Positions 55,990 through 64,000 of a DNA stretch of 64,000 nt are shown here, one piece after another (within the stretch, counting starts at the first letter, position 1; the number at the start of each line of letters is the position of its first letter). Origin of the DNA: Mya arenaria (Eukaryota; Mollusca; Bivalvia; Myida; Myidae); NCBI RefSeq assembly GCF_026914265.1, contig NC_069123.1, forward strand, positions 38,433,678 through 38,497,677. The letters run 5' to 3'. Made by a program: the position numbers and the translations under genes. The notes under the pieces are model-generated. The model had not been told where the DNA came from and made no database searches. It saw only the letters and a program-made list of their open reading frames with translations.

Positions 55990-57560
55990 CTTTGAAACAA
56001 GTCATAATAATAAACAAACCTTAATTTCTAATCCTTTTCTTCGTCAATGATACACTCCAACTGATCCGAGCTCGCTTGAATCATTAATAGTTACAACTAA
56101 TGCCTGCATGTTTTTGTTAAAGGTTGGGTGTCCATTGCATGCCAGTTTGGTTTTAAAAGGATTGTTAATATTCTATACAATCTTGATCTGAATATCGATA
56201 AACGCTTGTCAATCGTGTCTTTTGAATTATGTTTTCAATAATCGTTCTATTAGCAAAATAATCTTTGTATAACTATTCTCTAATATCGAGGTTATGACGC
56301 ATAACATACCAAAACAATTGGAACATTTTTTTTGACTTGTCTCCAAAGGCAATATGGTAACAGAAAAACCTAGGCGGCATAATTGCAAGATAAAATTGTT
56401 CCTATTTCCTATCAAAATAGCAATGTTTATTTAAAGTGACACTCTTATTCAAAATCAATACGTACACAGTCATGTATATCAAACATCAATTTTGAGTGAT
56501 AAACCTTTAACTACTTACTTAATAATGCATTTATGCAAGATATTACTAACTGAAAACGAAATTGAGACCGTGTATATAATAGCAAAAATAATAAATGAAT
56601 GTGAAACTAAGTTTGTCATTTAAAGCGGAGCTACAGTTTATAGTAATTAACTTATTTCCTAACTAATTCGCTCCTTTGTTCGATCTGAAAATAATATATA
56701 AATTATGCTAGACTGCAGCTTTTTCTTATTAGATGTTTATAAGTTTATTAGTTCCGAATTTTATTGTTTATATAAAATTTTGAATTGACTTTTTTCTTGA
56801 AAATGCTTACGTTTCAAGTTCAATTTGAAGATTTAATTATGGAAGTGTGTATCTGTACGATTTGTGTCAAGGGCAAATTCTGTATTATTATTGAAGTACA
56901 ATCATGCTTTAATTTAATGATTTATATTTAAGGACTTAAGATACTTGTTCACTGGTTTTCAATATTAAATTTCCTCGAACCAAGGGACATCCAAACATAA
57001 ATTTTAATTATATTTATACAAGAAGTTCGTTAGAACCAGACCATCCTCAATTTGTCAAGTATCTTTATGGGAAATTACGATGTACTGATTTCAATAGATT
57101 AAAGTGCAGACATATTGCTCACGAATTCACGCAAAAGCAGCCATTTGTTATATGCGAATTGTATGTACACGTGTTGAAAATGATGTTAAAATTAACGCGT
57201 TTAGGCGCATTTGACAATTCCTAGCGGAAGCGTGAGCTGTTCAGGTATCAACTATACATGCCTACGACGGTAAAATAACGAGTAAGAACACACCAAATGA
57301 AGTAGGTAAGCATTGAGCAAAAGCCTGTTATAAATAGCAAGTTAACGATTTGAATGATATAATTTGTCAAACCCCTTCGCAATTGAATTAAAACGAACTG
57401 TGCACAATTTTTGCCCTTCAGTATATATCCAGCTATGTTTGAAAACAAGTCAGTGCCTTTCACCTTGAAACTATATTTAGCGTACGCATAATATTATACC
57501 ATATAAGGTAAAGAATATACTAAACTTAATATCATACCATATAAGGTGAAAATAACGGGG
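55990..57560 (+). repeat. diverged duplicate unit, copy 2
   Basis: Aligns in pieces with 17380-17520, 20440-20610 and 36430-37560. At the place of the candidate first exon (57272-57302) the ATG is changed to ATA while the AGTAG|GTAAGC junction is kept. A 15-bp ATACCATATAAGGT motif is repeated at 57496 and 57536. Confidence 0.45.
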
Positions 57561-58089
57561 TTTCACAGAATTCTTTGTAATAAAGCGAATTTAGCTTCCT
57601 CTTCCAATAATTGCAGCAAAAATAGCGTATGTATTCTAAGTATTTAACCGAAGCACAATAAATACTTATACGTTTTTAATTTGTTTGAAAATTAAAAAAG
57701 AAAGCAAGAATAAAGTTTATGTCTTACATAAAATAAAATTATGTTTTTTTTTAAGTTAGATAGATGAAATTCAGAGCGATTTTGATTTTATCTTATTTAA
57801 AGCTGCACTCTCACAGATTTACCGTATTTACAATAATAGAATGTTGCTACAGCAAATTTATCAAACAAAAAAGCAGATATTTAAATTATTCATGCCATGG
57901 AAACAAATGTTAATTTTAATCTTTTTTGAAATAAAAAGTGCCTATGATTATTATTAAACATTAAGCATTATATAAACATTTTAAATGGCGCGTGCAATGC
58001 ACAAAGGGCAATTGCAGATGACGTAAAACAAGTGCTTGTTAGAATAATCGTAAATCATGTTCGTTCAATAGCAATTATAAATTCATTGT
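57561..58089. repeat. intergenic with MITE-like remnant
   Basis: AAAGCTGCACTCTCACAGAT at 57799-57818 looks like the terminal sequence of a common bivalve repeat, followed by about 150 bp of AT-rich sequence. No gene. Confidence 0.35.
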
Positions 58090-59570
58090 ACATATCTTTA
58101 CGCTTTAATATCTATCAATATCAAAATCATTCCAACAATTCCTACGATAGATACAATACGACTGTTTAAGAATATCGGTGATGAAAAACATCGATCATCA
58201 TAAAGTACCGTGTCCTATTTGTAAAAGAATGTGATCGTATAAATGTACTTAAAGGAGACATATCTATCTTTGAGACACCATAATTGGACTTTTGATGATT
58301 TTAAAAAAAACTGTGCCGGAGCGAATACGATAGCACTTTAATGTCCATAAGTCTGCCCTGTTCTTTTGACAATTGATGACTGCACTATACAGTTATGTTT
58401 TGAACAACTAAACGCATTCTGTTCGACCTGCCTATGTTATAACTACGTACGATTCTTCTTTTAACAACGTTATATTGAATTTGTCATGGGTAACATAATA
58501 CGCAAGTGACTGTATTTTCCAGTCTAAGCTACACTCGGTTACATAATCAAATTTAAAGATAATTAACACAATCTTCTCCCCGCCGTCGTCTTCCTCCCCG
58601 TCACGCCCACGAAGCAATTGAGTTTATGTCATCCTATAAGTCATTCATATAAGTCTCTAGTTTAAGTTCTCATTTATAAGAACTAAGTTGCAGTTCTTAT
58701 TTCAAAGTTTTACCTTACAGGCTTTCGTTGAATGGCCTCTGTAAAGATATAATAAAGTATGCGTGTCATTTTTAAAAGAATAATATCCTTATTCATTTAT
58801 GATGAGTATTTTATCGAAACGATAATCTGTACAATTTGTTTTTCAGGCAAATGCTGTCTTATGAAAGCATCCATATCGAAATACAAGCATGCTTTATTAC
58901 AATAATAATTTATGCTTCAGAAAAGGACACACAATAGAGCAAGGGTCTCAAGCATTCATTGCACCTAGAGACATCCATACATGCACTCTTTTTTTTTATT
59001 ATTGTTTATGCAAGACAATCGTTAAAATCAGACCTTCCTTAATGTTTCAAGCATCCTTTTCGGGGTATAAAAAATGTACACATTTCAATTGATGGATGTG
59101 TAAGCATAATGCTTTCAGATTCATGCAATAGAACCGGAATTTGTTTAATGCGAATTTTACGTATACGTATACGTGTTAAAAGATAACGTACAAAAGTGCG
59201 TGTAGGCAAATTGACAGTTCTAGCTGGAAGAAAGAGCTGTATAAGTATGAAGCAGCCCATTAACACAAAAATACATGTCTAGAACGCTAACAGATTAAGT
59301 AAGAATAATGTTGGACAGTGACCGTAAGACAACGCCCAATGCAGTAGGTACATATTTAGAAGAAATAACAACTGAACTCTTAATAATTGTAAACCTAATG
59401 ATGGGATCACATTATTTTAATGTTATTTAAACATCGGCAGTGGTTTTCTCTATCATTTCAAATATTGCCCGTATTCAGATAGCTTTATTATAAACTAGGC
59501 TTGAGCGTTGAAAATATACATTTAGTATGCACTTAATATTATACCGTAGTATGTAACAATATACCTGAGT
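58090..59570 (+). repeat. diverged duplicate unit with possible first exon, copy 3
   Basis: Aligns with 17630-17990 and 36790-37560. At 59308-59347 ATG opens a 13-codon frame ending TTPNAV with G|GTACAT, the same phase 1 junction as copy 1. No further exon was found downstream. Confidence 0.45.
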
Positions 59571-60904
59571 TTGAAATATGATTACCTTATACGTTTTAAG
59601 GGGAATTATTTTCTTTTGTCATTGAGCGTTTTAATCTTCCTCTGTTGTCATTGCAGTTTAATAGATAAGAACAGACCAATTAGGTGTGTCCTCTAATTAT
59701 GAACCATATAACAAAGAATACTTCGCGTGTTTTTATTTGTTTAACTATAAAAACAAAGCGTGTGTCTCACGTATTATAAGATTATGTTTGTAATTTAGAT
59801 ATAGAAGTACAAAATTCAGCGTGTCAGGTTTTAAGTAATTGCATTTAGAAAGGTAGAAAATGGAAGAGTAATATTTGATGTTCACGTTTGGATGGTCAGT
59901 AGACATTCTTCATACGGTGTAATTAGTAGCGTACTGTTAAATTGAAACAATATTTCGCTTTACGCACTCCATACAATGCACGGTAAGCTGATCAGTGCGG
60001 CATCAAACAGTTACTATTCCCAGCTCTCGTGATTGAAATTATGTATTACTCCCGAATCGCGATCGTTGGCTGTTATTTCTATACCTAGGCAAGTGGGTTC
60101 AGTAGCTAGAATCTCATTAAAATCATTATCGTAATGTTCACTTTTATAGTTTCGCTGTGTTCGTTCTGAGAACATTTCGCTGGAGGTCACATTACGATGA
60201 TGCTGAATCGGGGTCTCCCTAACAGAATTTCTTTTAAAATCAGTGACTGCATGTATATCGCACTAATGCGTTTTGAATTTTAAGTGGTAAAACTATTTTA
60301 ATGTACCTATTTATTTTAAGTTAATCTGAGCAATTTTAAATCTATTCATAGTATACCTCATTGACAGATTGAAAGAATACTACCAAATCATTACATTCCA
60401 GGTATCATCGCAATTGTACACACACAAAAAAAGTATTTTACAAAGTCTTACAATGATGAGTTTTAATGAACAAGTAGTACAGGTCCCCGTTCAGAATTTA
60501 AAGTCGATTTCAAGTCAATCAAAGTAAGAATCATAACGAGATTTTGGTATTTACAAACACATTTTTTTGCAGGATTAAATTACAATCTCATCTAAATATT
60601 GCAGACATGGTTTAAATCTTAAACTATTAGTAAATCGAGATATTTGTACCTATTGTCTTTTTCTTTTATTTTGCTAGTATTACAGTTAATTTTATACTTT
60701 GTAAAACTTGCTCAACTAATGACCCCTGAACTGCATGATGCCCCCGCCAATCAGGAAGTAGCTACTTCCAACGAGGATTAGCTATCAAACCAGCAACTAA
60801 GCTCAGAATATAATGTTATTTATTAGGTAATTTCATACTGGCAAACTTAATTGTCCGAGGTTAGCTGTATATTTGACTGAGCCCAAAAGGGCAGAGGCAA
60901 ACAC
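59571..60904. other. intergenic, no feature seen
   Basis: No gene recognised. Confidence 0.4.
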
Positions 60905-60995
60905 AGCTGACCGGGTTTTGATATATATTGTCGTCAATTGTCTGGTATTGGTACCGCGATTGTCCCCGTATCGCGTCAAATACGTAATTGTTGAT
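60905..60995 (-). repeat. TTTGACGCGATACCG element fragment
   Basis: On the minus strand it reads GTATTTGACGCGATACGGGG, ACAATCGCGGTACC and CAATTGACGACAATATAT, the leader of the elements at 27931, 38170 and 51219, inverted here and without the satellite part. Confidence 0.6.
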
Positions 60996-63900
60996 TAATA
61001 ATAGGCTCTCTTGGGGTCTAAACTGATGCATTTTCATCTTCTACATTACCAATTGACTTGCAATACTCTAAAGACTCAGAAAGTTCTCAAAATTGTTCGT
61101 TTAATAAAACCATTTTCAAACAAATGTAAAAGTAGTTGGATAACGTATGGTGAGCAATATAGGTATTGTCAAACCATGGACCCAAACCGTTATTTGGCGG
61201 AACTGGACGAAGAAATGTGCCTTCTTTCATTCGATAATGGTGCCCGAAAGCAACCAGTAAGACAATTCTATGATTTTAACCAGCCACCTACTTAGACCCA
61301 AATGCAGATTTTTAACGATTGCCTGAAATGTTAGAATTATCATCCTCATTGGCTCTGCTCTCTCTCGACCGCTACTTTGGTAGATGTTTGCCCCTCATGG
61401 TATATGGGACCTTGCAAATTCTCAAGTCGACTTTCTGGAACCTTTTAATCTCTTATGTCGGTATCCAAATAAAGCAGGCACCAAACTATTTTACAGAGGA
61501 ATATGGGGGCGTTTATATTGAACAGTAAGAATGAAATAAGAAATTACTGTCTGAAAATATTTACTTTTCGGAAACACAAAAAAAATTCACAAGGAATTAT
61601 CTTTTGACGGCGACCTTTCGCAGATCGCCGCACTTTCTTAATAAGCGATGTTTCCAAGGCATTTGTTTAAAAATTGAATTGTTGAGATATATCGTAAATT
61701 GTGTTGCGCAATTAGTCTATATTTTTCTCCGTACATTTTATCAGGCTAGATATAAAACTTGGAGATAACAATTACAACGACCAGTGTGAATGGTTCGGTT
61801 GTAGTTACGCCCCTTCCTTGTTTAAATAATTTACGAAATTCTAACATTGCGAGATAGTTTATGAGTCTTTCTTTCGCTGGTTGCTTGGATTCTGAAGCAT
61901 GTGTCTAACTTATAAAAAATATTCATAATATTAGTTAACGCTCGCAATTAGTGGATCAAGGGCTTGGGGACGCAAACAAAATAATAAAATACGCCCCAAA
62001 TCCACGATTTCGGACTAGAAATTGTCAAATATTTCATTGATGAGAACCCCTTAACTCCCTTATCAAAACAGTTATCCCCCCTCTAACTTCGAATCATGAA
62101 TATGCCCCTGGTGGCTGTTTCTATAGCCGTGGGAAAATCTGAAGCCTAACTTCTGTGAAATGAAAAATAGATAAGTAATATAATCAGTCACGATTAAAAT
62201 ATTCGTTTCATATGATAAAAAGAACGAGTAAATACCAACAATTACGTCGCTTTAAAAAAAAAAACAGACTGCGGGCATAAAAATAATTGGCTGGGAAATT
62301 AAGTTTTTTTTCATTCGTCGGTGTATGGAGCAAAGACGGGCATCAGAAGGTGCTGCCATTTTATTATTGAGCAAGTACCAATACTATTGCTTGTATATTT
62401 ACGGGACAAACATATTGCAATTTTAACACTAGTCATGTGGTCTGATAATGGCTTGATACACATTCGTAATGAGCAAACTCCGAAATATAAACGAGACATC
62501 CATCTCATACATACAATACAAAATGCCAATTTTGATTTAATTCTCGTAGGCGCTTTGACATTATTTTCAAGCGATAACAAATGCAAACCAAGCCTCAGAC
62601 CCAATAACACAGGTGTTCATCTTAGTAATCAATTGAACGAAGCTGATGGATTGTCGACAATTTCGCTAATACAGTTAACTTCAACATGTCTTAGGGTGCA
62701 GTTCATATTCTAGTTTCGACTCGCGCATCAAATTAGGTAAACAGGCTTCAGTAGCTTATTACAATAAGCAAACAAACATGTATTTGATTTTGATAAATGC
62801 TAATAGTTTATTGTAATTATTATAAAGTTAATTGCCATTTAAAGTATAAAAAATCTAAAATAAGTAAACACAACACAAATTATAGAAAAACAGAAATAGT
62901 GCTCTTAGCTTTATAATGTTATAAGAGAAGTTTCGTGAAATTGGGGCCAGGTTTGTCGTTGGTACGCTGTTGCCTGCATTGGTAGAAAAAAGCACAGGAC
63001 AATACGACGGCCATTACGCTTTAAAAGTGCCAAGTATTTTCGTCGAATCGACTAAGTGGTGTTGCTACTGATTTCTTTAGACAGTTTTATGCCCATAACA
63101 ATCTTCATTTTGTAGTTTTATCTTGTATTCTTTAGATTTAGCATTCATGAGCTCTTCTGAGATCCTATCTTAGGCTAAACAAATACGCCGTGCAATATTT
63201 CGCAGAGATGTTGCCTTACATGTTTGCTTGGTGTATGGCATTTCGATGGAGATAGTGACGTTTAAAACTATTCACAAATAATAATAAATGTAATAATATG
63301 GAGAATTGTCGGTGATAATCTCGATTATTAACCAATTTATATTTATCTCATTTTGCATGCGCATGACAACATAGTCAAAGTTTCAGTGCAGGTGTTTAAA
63401 CCAGCTACAGCAAGGTAAGATCTTGTAAAACATAATCAGTTTAACAACGACAGTAAATGAAAATAAGCTTAATATGGTTCTTTATAAAGTAACAATTTAA
63501 AATACTGTTGAACACATGATTACACGTTGCCCCAACTTAAAAATAATTGCACGCGTACTAATTTTCAAAATATCTGCTGGCGCGCGTGCATTATAGTAAT
63601 ATCCCAAATCATATTTGAATAAAAAAGCTCACTGAAAAAAATGACCCAGTACCAGAAAAAAACGAAGATCTACGTGCTTAGATTAATGAGCTACCCCACT
63701 ACCTTCAGGCTTCGTCGGATGTTACTGTCCTGACAGGAATGATGGAATTGTTATCGCTGAGATAAGTCGACGTCTTATCAAAATCTTTTTGTCGTCGTTG
63801 GTCAACTAAATAACGGGCAATTGATGGCATCCGCTTGAGGCACGATCTTGTGTTTTTGAAACAGTTCTAGTGTTTATGATCGCAGACATCTTTTAATCTG

Positions 63901-64000
63901 GATGCATTATGATGCTATATTTCCAATCGTTTACATGGAAAATATAGATGCATCAAAAAGCGCGGTGAAATACATTGTTGTCTACGTTGATGTATTATAT
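60996..64000. other. intergenic; weak coding-like patch at 61180-61300
   Basis: 61177-61295 encodes MDPNRYLAELDEEMC and PVRQFYDFNQPPT in one frame, followed by stops. It may be a decayed gene but no family is recognised. A 130-codon frame at 62321-62713 has no recognisable motif. The rest shows no gene, RNA gene or repeat boundary. Confidence 0.35.

Noticed and set aside
61011-61528. Two adjacent frames as a decayed gene
   Set aside because: Parts look protein-like but stops interrupt every frame and I cannot name a family. Kept only as a note in the gap entry.
62321-62713. 130-codon frame near the right edge
   Set aside because: No recognisable motif, no paralog in the window and no splice context.

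Overview
This is a eukaryotic, AT-rich window from an animal genome that looks like a bivalve mollusc. The evidence is intron-containing genes, very long intergenic stretches, and several repeats typical of bivalve DNA as I know it: a tandem array with AGGTCAAGGTGACCT cores, a GACGCC-rich repeat ending near TCGAGCTAAAAAT, and a repeat with an ACTGACCGTTCCAAGGCGG core on the minus strand. The species cannot be read from the sequence.

The main genes are two paralogous TNF-superfamily ligands, both on the minus strand and about 35 kb apart (TNF-A 10355-14261, TNF-B 45488-48986). Each reads as a three-exon type II membrane protein: a cytoplasmic tail, one membrane segment and a stalk in exon 1, the start of the TNF domain in exon 2, and the rest of the TNF domain in exon 3. 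All introns are phase 1. They sit in a segmental duplication of about 5.3 kb (10350-15725 and 45480-50825). The duplication is a mosaic. From a (GT)n tract through intron 2, exons 1-2 and the upstream region the copies differ at roughly one position in twenty. On the other side of the (GT)n tract the exon carrying most of the TNF domain differs at about one position in five, yet stays open in both copies.

Layout: 1-7143 holds short palindromic and tRNA-like repeats and a 63-bp minisatellite split by two insertions, one of them an 885-bp hAT-like element with a perfect 8-bp target duplication. 7144-7943 is a TA-flanked element with terminal inverted repeats. 8078-10145 is a satellite of about 27 monomers. 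TNF-A follows, with its upstream tandem units. 15806-16402 is an open frame of a recurrent invertebrate family whose function I do not know. 16.4-29.2 kb has no convincing gene and is built from old diverged duplications.

29178-36319 is a BEL/Pao LTR retrotransposon with identifiable gag, protease, reverse transcriptase, RNase H and integrase regions. It is broken by in-frame stops and frameshifts, and its two LTRs differ by a 393-bp block. 36.3-45.5 kb holds more diverged repeats, a nuclear-receptor-half-site satellite, a tRNA-Cys-like sequence and a structured repeat family. TNF-B follows, then another satellite, a hAT-like element, a 100-bp tandem repeat and further diverged duplicates. 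The last 4 kb has no recognisable gene.

All identities and divergences were judged by eye, and exon structures were inferred from splice signals, phase and conservation between paralogs.
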